A stretch of DNA of 64,000 bases from positions 558,001 through 622,000 of the forward strand of contig NZ_JAUSYO010000001.1 in assembly GCF_030816935.1 (NCBI RefSeq), in the 5' to 3' direction. The position numbers and the translations under genes are program-made. This document shows positions 53,255 to 61,657 of the stretch, in pieces. Positions within the stretch are counted from its first letter, which is position 1, and each line of letters starts with the position of its first letter. The notes beneath the pieces were generated by a model that made no database searches, was not told where the DNA came from, and was given only the letters and a program-made list of their open reading frames with translations. The DNA comes from Arthrobacter sp. B3I9. GTDB lineage: Bacteria > Actinomycetota > Actinomycetes > Actinomycetales > Micrococcaceae.

Positions 53255-54130
53255 TTATCGAGCAGGGTCAAGCAGCCCGATCGCGGGGGAGTTCGTGACG
53301 ACGTCGCGGGCCAGGCGGACCGCTTCCGCGAGGCGGGTCTCGTCAATGCCGGTGTCGTGGCCGGCGTCATGCAGGTGCCTTACGAGTTCCTCGGTGGCGA
53401 TGTTGCCGTGGGCGCCCGGGGCAAAGGGACAGCCGCCGTAACCGCCGAGGGCGGCGTCGAAACGGATGATGCCGGTGTCCACCGCAGCGCTCGCGGTAGC
53501 CAGGGCTTGGCCGTGGGCGTTGTGGAGGTGCAGGTAGTAGGTGAGGTCCGGTTCTGCCTGGCGTATGTGTTCCATGCTGGCCAACACCTGCTCGGTGGGC
53601 GTGGTGCCCAGCGTGTCGGCCAGTCCGACGTCGTTAATGCCCATGTCCTTGAAGGCGCGGACCACGCGCAGGAGGTATTCGGGGTCGACGGTGCCTTCGA
53701 AGGGACACGTGAAGGCGGTGGAGATGCCGGCGACGAAGCGGGTGCCGGGGAACCTGGCCACTGCGGAGGCGAGGCTTGCCAACGCGTCCTCGATGGCTTG
53801 CCCGGCGTTCGCGTTGCTGTGGGCCTGGCTGGCGGAGGTGACCACCGCGATGTCAGTCGCGCCGGCGTCGACGGCCCGTTCAATGCCCCTGCCGTTGAGG
53901 GCCAGGCTCGTGTAGGTGACACCCGGGGCAACCGGCAGCGCAGCGATGACCTCGGCGGCGTCGGCCATCTGCGGGACCCGCTTCGGGTTCACAAAGGAAG
54001 CGGCCTCGATGCGTTTCAATCCCGCTGCGATAAGAGCCTCGGCAATTTCCAGCTTGTGTGCTGTTGTGACGAGAACTGCTTCGTCCTGAAGCCCGTCGCG
54101 CAGGAAGACGTCGGTGATTTCCACCTTCAT
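53255..54130 (-). CDS. Hydroxymethylglutaryl-CoA lyase-like DRE-TIM enzyme
   Basis: 291 aa. Active-site residues of HMG-CoA lyase are present: R11-D12 in FLRDGLQDE, the HxH metal site in YYLHLHNAHGQAL, and the catalytic Cys loop GGCPFAPGAHGNIATEELV. HMG-CoA lyase yields acetyl-CoA and acetoacetate; close relatives cleave other 3-hydroxy-acyl-CoAs. The ATG is directly next to the stop of the CoA-transferase gene, implying that the CoA-transferase makes its substrate. No leucine-degradation genes are nearby. Confidence 0.88.
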   Translation of the reverse strand: MKVEITDVFLRDGLQDEAVLVTTAHKLEIAEALIAAGLKRIEAASFVNPKRVPQMADAAEVIAALPVAPGVTYTSLALNGRGIERAVDAGATDIAVVTSASQAHSNANAGQAIEDALASLASAVARFPGTRFVAGISTAFTCPFEGTVDPEYLLRVVRAFKDMGINDVGLADTLGTTPTEQVLASMEHIRQAEPDLTYYLHLHNAHGQALATASAAVDTGIIRFDAALGGYGGCPFAPGAHGNIATEELVRHLHDAGHDTGIDETRLAEAVRLARDVVTNSPAIGLLDPAR

Positions 54131-55366
54131 TTAGCCCACCTCCTGCATTCCGAGGCCGGCGATTTCTGCAGCATCCATGCCGGCAAGCTCCTGCAGGACC
54201 TCCTGGGTGTGCTCGCCCAGTTCCGGGCCCACCCACTTGACGCGGCCTTCGTGGCCGGGGATCTTGGGCACAACGCCGGGGAAGCGTATGAGCTCCGGCT
54301 CCTTCTCGATGACCACTTCGTGGGTCTGGATCATGTCGCGTGCCAGGTAATGCTTGTCGACGGCGATGCTCGGGGCGTCGTAGACCGGGCCGGCGGGCAC
54401 ACCGGCGTCGTCCAGCTTGTCCAGCACTTCGGTGAGGGGCATGCTGCCGGTCCAGGCCGAAATGGCGCCGTTGAGCTCCTCCTCGCGGGCGCCCCGGGCC
54501 TCGGTGGCCAGGAGGGTTTCGTCCTCGGCGAGGTCCTCGCGGCCAATGGCTCGCATGAGGCGGACGAACACGGAGTTCGAGTTCCCGCCGATCACCACCT
54601 CGAGGTCGTCCTGGCAGAGGTAGGAGCCTGTGGGCACGACGCCCGGCAGGGCGCCGCCGGTGCGTTGCCGGATCATGCCGTACGCGTCATAGTCGGGCAC
54701 GAGTGACTCGAGGAGGCTGAAGACCCCTTCGTAGAGGGCGACGTCGACCACCTGCGAGCCCGCTGTCTGGACGCCGCGGGCCTTCTGCAGCATCAGCATC
54801 AGGGCCCCGATAACCCCGTAAAGGCCAGCCACGGTGTCACCCATGCTGGCAGCCGCACGGCCGGCGGGGCGGTCTGGTTCGCCGGTGATGTAGCGCAGCC
54901 CGGCAAAGGACTCGGCAGAACTGCCGAAACCGGCGCGGTTCTTGTAGGGGCCGGTCTGGCCGTAGCCGGAGATCCGCACCATCACCAGCTCAGGGTTGAG
55001 TTCATGGAGGACGTCCGGGCCCAAACCCCACTTCTCGAGGGTGCCGGGGCGGAAGTTCTCGATTACCACGTCGCACTGGGCTGCGATCTTCTTGACGGCT
55101 TCGCGGCCGGTCTCGGACCGCAGGTCAAGAACAACCGACTTCTTGTTGCGGCCAATGGTGCGGAAAAGCATGGACGTTGTGCCGCGGGTCTTGCGCCAGT
55201 CGCGCAGCTCGTCGCCACCCTGGGGCTTCTCGATTTTGATGACTTCAGCGCCGAAGTCACCAAAGAGGCGGGCCGCGAAGGGCGCAGCGATGAAGCTGCC
55301 TAGCTCCAGAACGCGTATGCCCTGGAGAGGGAGAGTGTTTCCCTCGAGATGAAGTTCCTGTGTCAT
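54131..55366 (-). CDS. CaiB/BaiF family (type III) CoA-transferase
   Basis: 411 aa. Family III core: GIRVLELGSFIAAPFAARLFGDFGAEVIKIEKPQGGDELRDW, KKSVVLDLRSETGREAVKKIA, and the nucleophile Asp in ASMGDTVAGLYG near residue 172. Transfers CoA between carboxylic acids. First gene of a unit with the lyase, transporter and ThDP enzyme; it probably activates an imported hydroxy-dicarboxylate, perhaps with succinyl-CoA as donor. Substrate not readable from sequence. Confidence 0.9.
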   Translation of the reverse strand: MTQELHLEGNTLPLQGIRVLELGSFIAAPFAARLFGDFGAEVIKIEKPQGGDELRDWRKTRGTTSMLFRTIGRNKKSVVLDLRSETGREAVKKIAAQCDVVIENFRPGTLEKWGLGPDVLHELNPELVMVRISGYGQTGPYKNRAGFGSSAESFAGLRYITGEPDRPAGRAAASMGDTVAGLYGVIGALMLMLQKARGVQTAGSQVVDVALYEGVFSLLESLVPDYDAYGMIRQRTGGALPGVVPTGSYLCQDDLEVVIGGNSNSVFVRLMRAIGREDLAEDETLLATEARGAREEELNGAISAWTGSMPLTEVLDKLDDAGVPAGPVYDAPSIAVDKHYLARDMIQTHEVVIEKEPELIRFPGVVPKIPGHEGRVKWVGPELGEHTQEVLQELAGMDAAEIAGLGMQEVG

Positions 55367-55541
55367 GTCATTCCTGCCTGCGTCGTCGGCTTACTGCCGG
55401 GCTTCCCACTGGATGGGAGAGCCTTGTCATTGGGCGGAGAGACTGTAGCAGGGCGGTGTGATCTGCGCAACAAGTCATAGGGTTTTCGGCGTGGCTGGGT
55501 ACGGGAACGTGCATGCCAGCGGCGGCCGCCGGAACTGACGT

Positions 55542-56399
55542 TTAGACAGCGGCTGCCTGCCGCGTCCTGTATTCGGCGGCGGCGTAGACGCCGAGGATAC
55601 GAACCTCTGTGGTGAAGAACTCCAGTTCCTCCAGCGCCAGGCTGAGCGGCAAGTCCTCCGGGTGCCCCTCGACGTCGGCCATGAACATGGTGGCGGCGAA
55701 TTCGTTGCCCACCATGTAGCTTTCCAGCCGGGTCATGTTCACGCCGTTCGTAGCGAAGCCGCCCAGCGCCTTGTACAGGGCGGAAGGGACGTTCCTGACC
55801 CGGAACACGAAGCTGGTGACGGCGGGCCCGGGCAGTTCACCCCGGGCCGGTAGTTCCTTTTCCCGGGCCAGGACCACGAAGCGGGTGGTGTTGGAGGGAT
55901 CGTCCTCGACGGCGGACGCCAGCACCTCCAGCCCGTACAGCTGCGCGGCGAGCGGGGGAGCGAGGGACAGTTTCGTGGGGTCATTCCAGTCCCGGACCTC
56001 GCGGGCGGACCCGGCAGTGTCACCGGCGATGACCGGGCGGAGACCGGCGTCGCGGATCAGCCGGCGGCACTGCCCCAAGGCGTGGATGTGGCTGTGGACC
56101 TCGGTGGCCGCCTCGATGGTGCTGCCCGGAATGCCCAGCAGGTCGAAGTGGATGGGCAGGAAGAACTCGCCCACGATCTGCAGGTGCGACTGCGGCAGCA
56201 GGATGTGGATGTCGGCTACCCGGCCGGCGATGGAATTCTCGATCGGGATCATGGCCAGTTCGGCGTCACCGCTGGACACCAGTTCGAAGGCGTCCTCGAA
56301 GCTGGCGCAGGGGACGCTTTCCATCCCGGGGTACATCTGCTCGCAAGCGATATTGGAGTTGGCGCCGGGCTCACCCTGGTACGCAATCTTCTGGGCCAT
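55542..56399 (-). CDS. pheA: Prephenate dehydratase
   Basis: 285 aa. Catalytic domain: KIAYQGEPGANSNIACEQMYPG, IPIENSIAGRVADIHILLPQ, EVHSHIHALGQCRRLI, and the TRF motif in NTTRFVVLARE. The C-terminal ACT domain (SFVFRVRNVPSALYKALGGFATNGVNMTRLESYMVGNEF) has ESYM in place of the common ESRP phenylalanine site. Converts prephenate to phenylpyruvate. The QGEPGANS, GRVADIH and ESYMVG signatures are those I associate with alphaproteobacterial PheA rather than the usual actinobacterial form. Confidence 0.92.
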   Translation of the reverse strand: MAQKIAYQGEPGANSNIACEQMYPGMESVPCASFEDAFELVSSGDAELAMIPIENSIAGRVADIHILLPQSHLQIVGEFFLPIHFDLLGIPGSTIEAATEVHSHIHALGQCRRLIRDAGLRPVIAGDTAGSAREVRDWNDPTKLSLAPPLAAQLYGLEVLASAVEDDPSNTTRFVVLAREKELPARGELPGPAVTSFVFRVRNVPSALYKALGGFATNGVNMTRLESYMVGNEFAATMFMADVEGHPEDLPLSLALEELEFFTTEVRILGVYAAAEYRTRQAAAV

Positions 56400-56431
56400 G
56401 CTCCGTATGGTTTCACGGCTTGGCGCCGCCC

Positions 56432-56497
56432 GCCCAAGTAAGTCGCAGCAGGTGTCGTTTTGAGGGCTAAAACGACACCTGCTGCTGGTCAGTTGGG
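56432..56497. repeat. Dispersed hairpin element, copy 3
   Basis: Perfect 17-bp arms GCAGCAGGTGTCGTTTT (56445-56461) and AAAACGACACCTGCTGC (56469-56485), 7-base loop, with outer flanks CCCAAGTAAGTC and TGGTCAGTTGGG. Lies between pheA and the aldehyde dehydrogenase gene, about 30 bases after the latter's stop. Confidence 0.87.
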
Positions 56498-56526
56498 TGG
56501 CCGGGCGCAGCCTGACCCGGAGCGGG

Positions 56527-57936
56527 TCAGCCGTTGATCACCTGGGGAACGCCCACGGCCTTCAGGCCTTCAACGCCGAATTCCAGGCCGTAACCGGACT
56601 GCTTGGCGCCGCCGAACGGGACGCGCGGGTCAACGGCACCGTGCTTGTTGATCCACACGGTGCCGGCTTGGATCCGGGCGGCGACCTCGCGGGCTGCGGG
56701 CAGGTCGGAGGACCAGACGGAGGCGCCCAGTCCCACGTCGAGACCGTTGGCGTGCGCGACGGCCTCGTCCACGGTGCTGTACCGGATGATCGGCAGGGCC
56801 GGGCCGAACTGTTCCTCGGCCACGAGGGGGTTGTCATTGTGGATGTCGGCCACGAGTGTGGCGGGGTAGAAGTAGCCGGGCTGCTCCGGGTCGGGGTTCC
56901 CGCCGAGCAGGATGCGGGCACCGGAGTCCCGGGCGGACTCTACCAGGCGGGCGACGACGTCGAACTGCGCCTTGTTCTGCAGCGGACCGAGGACGTTGTT
57001 CTCGTCCAGCCCGACACCCATCGGCATTGCCTTCGCCACGGCAGTCAGCTCGTCGCAAACGGCGTCATAGATGTCGTCGTGGACGTAGAGGCGCTTGAGG
57101 GCCGCGCAGGTCTGGCCGGTGTTGATGAAGGCGCCCCAGAAGAGGTCTTGAGCGATGGCCTTGGGGTCGGCGTCGGGCAGGACGATGCCGGCGTCATTGC
57201 CGCCGAGCTCAAGAGTGAGCCGCTTGACGGTGTCAGCGGAGGATCTGATGATCGAACGGCCGGCGTCGGTGGAACCGGTGAACATGACCTTGCCGATGGC
57301 GGGGTGCTCGGCCAGGCGCGCACCCACACCGCGGTCACCGGAGACCACACTGAGGAGGCCTTCGGGCAGTTCCTCGTTGAGGACTTTGGCCAGCGCCAGC
57401 ACGGACAGCGGGGTCATTTTGGACGGCTTGACCACTACGGCGTTGCCCATCCGGAGGGCGGGGGCGATCTGCCAGATGGTGATCATCATGGGCCAGTTCC
57501 AGGGGCCGATGGCCCCAACGACGCCGATGGGGCGGTAGCGCAGTTCGGCATACGTTTCGCCGTCGTCAACCACCACTTCGGAGTCCAGCGGCGTCGTAGC
57601 GGCGGCACGGATCCAGGCAGCACAGGCGCCGACTTCGAAACGCGCGTTCGGGCCGTTCAGCGGCTTGCCCTGCTCGCGGGAGAGCAGTCTGGCAAGTTCC
57701 TCGGCGGAACGCTCGACGGCGTCGGCGGCCTTGAGGAGCGCCGCGGACCGTCCGTCGTGGCCCAGGGCGGCCCAGGCCGGCTGGGCTCCGGCGGCAGCGG
57801 CCACGGCGGCTTCGAGGTCCTCAACGGTGTGGACAGGAGCTTCGCCGACGACGGTGCCGGTGGCGGGGTCAAGGATGGTCCGGGTTTCGCCGGAGACCGG
57901 GGTGATCGAGGCCAGCAGGGCGTCGTAAGTTTCCAA
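56527..57936 (-). CDS. NAD-dependent aldehyde dehydrogenase (candidate phenylacetaldehyde dehydrogenase)
   Basis: 469 aa from TTG 57936 (GGAG 6 bases upstream). Catalytic Glu243 in LELGGNDAGIVL and Cys277 in NTGQTCAALKRLYV; cofactor region GPWNWPMMITIWQIAPALRMGNAVVVKPSKMTP. Divergent from an APC permease and close to an AraC regulator and a phenylethylamine-type amine oxidase, so it probably oxidises the arylacetaldehyde made by that oxidase to the arylacetate. Family alone would allow other aldehydes. Confidence 0.87.
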   Translation of the reverse strand: METYDALLASITPVSGETRTILDPATGTVVGEAPVHTVEDLEAAVAAAAGAQPAWAALGHDGRSAALLKAADAVERSAEELARLLSREQGKPLNGPNARFEVGACAAWIRAAATTPLDSEVVVDDGETYAELRYRPIGVVGAIGPWNWPMMITIWQIAPALRMGNAVVVKPSKMTPLSVLALAKVLNEELPEGLLSVVSGDRGVGARLAEHPAIGKVMFTGSTDAGRSIIRSSADTVKRLTLELGGNDAGIVLPDADPKAIAQDLFWGAFINTGQTCAALKRLYVHDDIYDAVCDELTAVAKAMPMGVGLDENNVLGPLQNKAQFDVVARLVESARDSGARILLGGNPDPEQPGYFYPATLVADIHNDNPLVAEEQFGPALPIIRYSTVDEAVAHANGLDVGLGASVWSSDLPAAREVAARIQAGTVWINKHGAVDPRVPFGGAKQSGYGLEFGVEGLKAVGVPQVING

Positions 57937-58256
57937 GGAGTACTCCACTTCGAGTTGGCGATGCACACGGCCGGCGTGGCCTGAGGCTATGTCTCGAGTC
58001 TGCCGGGATGCCCTAAAGGTGTCTTGTGTTTCCGCGAACGCCCCTTGACACCAGGCGAACAGATGCCGTGGGCTGTGCCTAAACCGTGCCGGTACCACTC
58101 CGAAGGAGCAGCACGGCGTGACTGCGCTCACGCGCAACAACTGAGCGCTCCACGACAAGTCGCATCCGCGGCAGACTGCCATGCTGAATTTACGGTGCCA
58201 TCCACCTGCAGGCACCCCCAACACCTTTCAGCACTCATGACCGTTAGAAGGATCCA
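57937..58256. promoter_or_regulatory. Divergent control region between aldehyde dehydrogenase and permease
   Basis: A 320-base gap serving both genes. The direct repeat TGCCAT at 58177-58182 and 58196-58201 (19 bp apart, two helical turns) is a possible AraC-type site 56 bases before the permease start. No clear sigma-70 promoter, riboswitch or gene is seen. Confidence 0.35.
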
Positions 58257-59732
58257 ATGAGTATTCCGAATCCCGAATCCCGGACCGCGGAACCCGGTTC
58301 CCGCCAGGAACACTCCACCGCCCTGCGCGCAGGCAGCATTGGAGTCCTGGGCATTCTGTTCTTTGTCCTGTCCGCTCAGGCGCCGCTGACCGGAATCGTC
58401 GGAGCAGCGCCGCTCGCTGCCGCGCTTGGCAACGGTGCCGGCGCTCCGGGCGCCTACCTCGTCGTCGGCGTCGTAATAATTATTTTCGCCGTAGGCTTCG
58501 TGGCCATGAGCCGGAAGGTTCAGACCAACGGCGCTTTCTACGCCTACGTCACGGCAGCGTTCGGACGCAAAGTAGGCGCCGGGGCAGCATGGTTAGCGCT
58601 GCTGGCCTACAGCACCGTGCAGGCGGCAATGTACGGACTGTACGGCGCGGCGTTCTCCGGAGTCCTGGCAGGCGCCGGGATTACCGTCCCATGGTGGCTG
58701 CTCGCCGTCGTTACGATGGCCGGAGTCCAGGCCCTGGGATCGATGAACATCGAGCTAGGCGCCCGGGTTCTTGCCGTGCTGGTTGGCCTGGAAGTCGCCA
58801 TCCTGCTCATGTTCGGATTGTCCGTCCTGTTCCAAGGCGGTGGCCCCGAGGGGCTGAACATCGCAGCCTCGTTCGCGCCCGAAGCCATCGCCAGCGGCGC
58901 TCCCGGCGTCGCCATCATGTTCGCCGTCGCCTCGATGTTCGGTTTCGAATCGACCGCCATCTACTCCGCGGAGGCCAAGGATCCACACCGGACCGTCGCC
59001 CGCGCCACGTATCTCTCAGTGGGCATCATCGCCATCTTCTTCTCCTTCATCACCTGGATGCTGGTCAGCTTCTACGGACCGTCGCATGTGGCCGAAGCGG
59101 CCGGAGCGGCACTGGCATCCGGCGACGCGACCTCATTCGTGATCGGCCCGCTGGTGGAGTTGTTCGGCCCCTGGGCAGGTGTCACCGCCGGGATCCTGCT
59201 GGTGACGTCCCTCTTGGCAGGGATCATCGCCTTCCACAACGGCATCAACCGCTACCTGCACTCACTGGCGTTGCGTGGGTCCCTGCCCTCCGTCATTGCA
59301 CGCACCAACAAGCACCGCGCCCCGGCCATGGCCGCATGGATCCAGACGGCGGTCGCGTTACTTCTCGTGGCACCCTTTGCGCTGCTGGGACTGGACCCCG
59401 TGCTGACCCTCTTCTCGTGGTTCAGCGGCCTGGCCGTCGCGGCCCTGCTGGTGCTGTACATGCTCTCGTCCCTCGCCGTCGTTGGCTATTTCCGCCGGGA
59501 ACCGGTGGCAGGACACCACTGGCAGACGTTGATCGCTCCGGTGCTCGCGTCCGTGTTGCTGGGATGGGTGCTCTACCTGGTGGTCAGCAACTTCACCGCC
59601 CTCATCGGGGGAAGCGCCGAAACGGCCGCGGGGCTGCTGGCGGCTGTGCCCGTCATTTTCCTGGCCGGGGTGCTGGTGGAAGTCCGGGTGGAGAAGCTGG
59701 CCCGGATTCCGGAACCAGTGCTGGCCGGGTAG
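58257..59732 (+). CDS. APC-family amino acid/amine permease
   Basis: 491 aa, about twelve hydrophobic segments. LRAGSIGVLGILFFVLSAQAPLTGIVGAAPLAAALGNG is the APC N-terminal helix 1 region; FGFESTAIYSAEAKDPHRTVARATYLSVGI near residue 225 is the helix 6 signature. Imports amino acids or amines. In this place phenylethylamine or tyramine is a reasonable cargo. Starts with AGAAGGATCC 1-2 bases before a well-placed ATG. Confidence 0.87.
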   Translation: MSIPNPESRTAEPGSRQEHSTALRAGSIGVLGILFFVLSAQAPLTGIVGAAPLAAALGNGAGAPGAYLVVGVVIIIFAVGFVAMSRKVQTNGAFYAYVTAAFGRKVGAGAAWLALLAYSTVQAAMYGLYGAAFSGVLAGAGITVPWWLLAVVTMAGVQALGSMNIELGARVLAVLVGLEVAILLMFGLSVLFQGGGPEGLNIAASFAPEAIASGAPGVAIMFAVASMFGFESTAIYSAEAKDPHRTVARATYLSVGIIAIFFSFITWMLVSFYGPSHVAEAAGAALASGDATSFVIGPLVELFGPWAGVTAGILLVTSLLAGIIAFHNGINRYLHSLALRGSLPSVIARTNKHRAPAMAAWIQTAVALLLVAPFALLGLDPVLTLFSWFSGLAVAALLVLYMLSSLAVVGYFRREPVAGHHWQTLIAPVLASVLLGWVLYLVVSNFTALIGGSAETAAGLLAAVPVIFLAGVLVEVRVEKLARIPEPVLAG

Positions 59733-59744
59733 CAAACCTTCGAC

Positions 59745-59845
59745 GGCGGCGGCAGGTGCCGCCGCCGCGGGCAGCCTCGCTGTGCGGAGCCGCCCGCAAG
59801 CAGCAGAAAGCCGCCGGGCAGCCTATGGGCACGCCGGCGGCTTTC
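59745..59845. terminator. Two hairpins between convergent permease and AraC genes
   Basis: Hairpin 1: GGCGGCGGCA/TGCCGCCGCC (59745-59766). Hairpin 2: GAAAGCCGCCGG (59806-59817) / CCGGCGGCTTTC (59834-59845), perfect 12-bp arms, loop 16. Likely bidirectional termination for the permease and AraC transcripts. Confidence 0.65.
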
Positions 59846-59851
59846 GCAAGA

Positions 59852-60814
59852 TCAGGCGCCGCGCCGCCAGTCGCTGGGGGAGACACCGAAGGCATCCCGG
59901 AACGTGCGGCTGAAATGCGCAGCGTCCAGGAACCCCCACCGGCCGGCTACAGCGCCGACGGACGAGCCGTTGTGCAGCGGGTCTCGAAGGTCACGGCGGA
60001 TGCGTTCCAGCCGCTGGCTCCGGATCCAACTGGCAACGGTGCTGCCAGTCTCGTGGAAGACGTTGTGCAGGTGGCGGGTGGAGATGAAGTGTGCCGCGGC
60101 AATGCTGGCCGGCGAAAGCTGCGGATCGGCGAGGTTGGCTTCGATGTACTCGCGCACCGACGTGGCCAGCAGGACCTGGGGCTTCATGCTGTCCCGTGCC
60201 ATGTCCAGTTCCGAGTGCAGCATGGTTGCCACGAGATCGAGGGCGTTAGTAGCCAGCCGCGAACCGCTCGGGCCGCTGAGGGCCTCGAACCGCTCCGCCA
60301 GCTGGGAAAGGAATGGTCCCACGATGCCGGCCAAGCCGCCGCCCCCGGCGAGGCGGACCGCGGAGAGCTGCCCCACGTAGTCGGGCGGCAGCGATAGTGC
60401 ATCGTGCGGGAACATGACCACCATCATCCGGGCCTGCTCCTCGAACGCCAGTGTGTAAGGCCGGTTGGTGTCATAGATGGCCAGGTCGCCGGGGCGCAGC
60501 ACGGCTTCGCGGTTGTCCTGGATGAGGAGCTCGGATCCCTCCAGCTGAAGGTTGAGCTTGAAATAGCGCTGGTCCGACTGCGCCAGGAGGGCGGGCGTAC
60601 GGTGGACGCGGTGACCGGAGGCTGATATTTCCACCAGGCACATGCGGTCCAGTACACGCGACCGCATCCGGCCGCGGAAGGCGTCGGGGTGGTCCGTGTC
60701 GACGGACAGCGGCACAAACGACTGCGCCACCAGGTGCCGCCAATGGTCAAAGGAAGCGGCCGCAGTGGAGGTGAGGTCCTGTCCGGCAGGACGGGCTGTT
60801 GTTGCTGCAGACAT
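59852..60814 (-). CDS. AraC-family transcriptional regulator (FeaR-like layout)
   Basis: 320 aa from ATG 60814. N-terminal AraC-binding-like domain (SFDHWRHLVAQSFVPLSV, LVEISASGHRVHRTPALLAQSDQRYFKLNLQLEG) and C-terminal double HTH (LSPASIAAAHFISTRHLHNVFHETGSTVASWIRSQRLERIRRDL, GFLDAAHFSRTFRDAFGVSPSDWR). E. coli FeaR has the same layout and activates amine oxidase and phenylacetaldehyde dehydrogenase genes. Here it lies among equivalent genes, so the same role is likely. Confidence 0.87.
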   Translation of the reverse strand: MSAATTARPAGQDLTSTAAASFDHWRHLVAQSFVPLSVDTDHPDAFRGRMRSRVLDRMCLVEISASGHRVHRTPALLAQSDQRYFKLNLQLEGSELLIQDNREAVLRPGDLAIYDTNRPYTLAFEEQARMMVVMFPHDALSLPPDYVGQLSAVRLAGGGGLAGIVGPFLSQLAERFEALSGPSGSRLATNALDLVATMLHSELDMARDSMKPQVLLATSVREYIEANLADPQLSPASIAAAHFISTRHLHNVFHETGSTVASWIRSQRLERIRRDLRDPLHNGSSVGAVAGRWGFLDAAHFSRTFRDAFGVSPSDWRRGA

Positions 60815-60943
60815 GGATATTCCTGACGATGGATGGCCACGTGGCGTGAGGTCCCCCAGAGCTGTGTCCTGCGACACAGTCATTTCAGGTTAGCGTCGAA
60901 CTCCCTCGCTGTCATCTTTTTTCAACAGACGTCGAATAAAGGT

Positions 60944-61537
60944 TTACGGGCGGGTCAGCAGGGCAAGGAAGCTCTCGAGCTGCCGGGGCAGGCCGAGTTC
61001 TGTCTGGCTCTCCGGGAGCAGTGCGGCGGCGATCTGGGCGCCCAGCAGCATGTTGAGGAGCTGGCCGGCCAGGCTCGCATCGTCCACGACGGCGGTTACG
61101 TCGCCGCTGTCGCGCGCCTCCGCGAGGTAGCCCGAAATGGCTTCCAGCCACTGCTGCATGGAGTCCCGGTGGATCCGGGCCTTTTCGGGGTCATTGATCG
61201 CCTTTTGCCAGAAGGGGATGACGATACGGGCCTCATTGATCCGTTCTTCATCCAGGGGAAGCACTTCGCCGCAGAATGCCCGGAGGGCCGCCAGCCCCGA
61301 GAGGCCGGCTGTGACATCGGCAATGCGCTGGTTGGTCCGGTTGAAGACGTGGCCGAAGGCAAACGTCAGCAGCGTGTCCTTGGTCGAAAAGTACGGCTTC
61401 AGTGCGCCGTTCGCGAACCCTGCCTCCAATGCGATCTCCCGCATGGTGGCACTTTCGATGCCCAGTCGGGCGATGATCCGCCAGGTTGCATCAACCAGCT
61501 CCAAGCGGCGTTCGTCGTGGTCAACAATCTTTGGCAC
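60944..61537 (-). CDS. TetR-family transcriptional regulator
   Basis: 197 aa. N-terminal [52 protein letters not shown]. The C-terminal domain ([26 protein letters not shown]) resembles BetI-type TetR proteins. Divergent from the amine oxidase gene with an inverted repeat over that gene's -10, so it probably represses the oxidase until an amine or product binds. Confidence 0.88.
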   Translation of the reverse strand: MPKIVDHDERRLELVDATWRIIARLGIESATMREIALEAGFANGALKPYFSTKDTLLTFAFGHVFNRTNQRIADVTAGLSGLAALRAFCGEVLPLDEERINEARIVIPFWQKAINDPEKARIHRDSMQQWLEAISGYLAEARDSGDVTAVVDDASLAGQLLNMLLGAQIAAALLPESQTELGLPRQLESFLALLTRP

Positions 61538-61572
61538 GCTGCCGCTCCCCGTGAATATTTTCGCCCCGACCC

Positions 61573-61620
61573 TTGTGAGCTATCTTACGTTCGCTTATTA
61601 TCTACAACTATAGAAAATAA
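61573..61620 (+). promoter_or_regulatory. Amine oxidase promoter with TetR-type operator
   Basis: TTGTGA (61573-61578), 17-base spacer, TATTAT (61596-61601). The AT-rich inverted repeat 61595-61620 (TTATTATCTA on the left, TATAGAAAATAA on the right, 10 of 12 positions paired) covers the -10 and start site. Confidence 0.6.
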
Positions 61621-61657
61621 AACCGGACCTGCCAAGGTCACGAACCAAAAGGCCATC

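Noticed and set aside
58177..58201. E. coli FeaR box (TGNCA-N8-AAA)
   Set aside because: TGCCA is present twice but the AAA part is not at the right distance; kept only as a generic direct repeat.
57937..58224. N-terminal extension of the aldehyde dehydrogenase to 565 aa
   Set aside because: The added residues are Cys/Arg-rich with no homology expectation, and TTG 57936 has a good ribosome site at the family start.
60833..61657. N-terminal extension of the amine oxidase through the TetR gene
   Set aside because: ATG 61658 gives exact AGAO residue numbering (D298, Y382, H431, H433, H592); the upstream frame is antisense to TetR.
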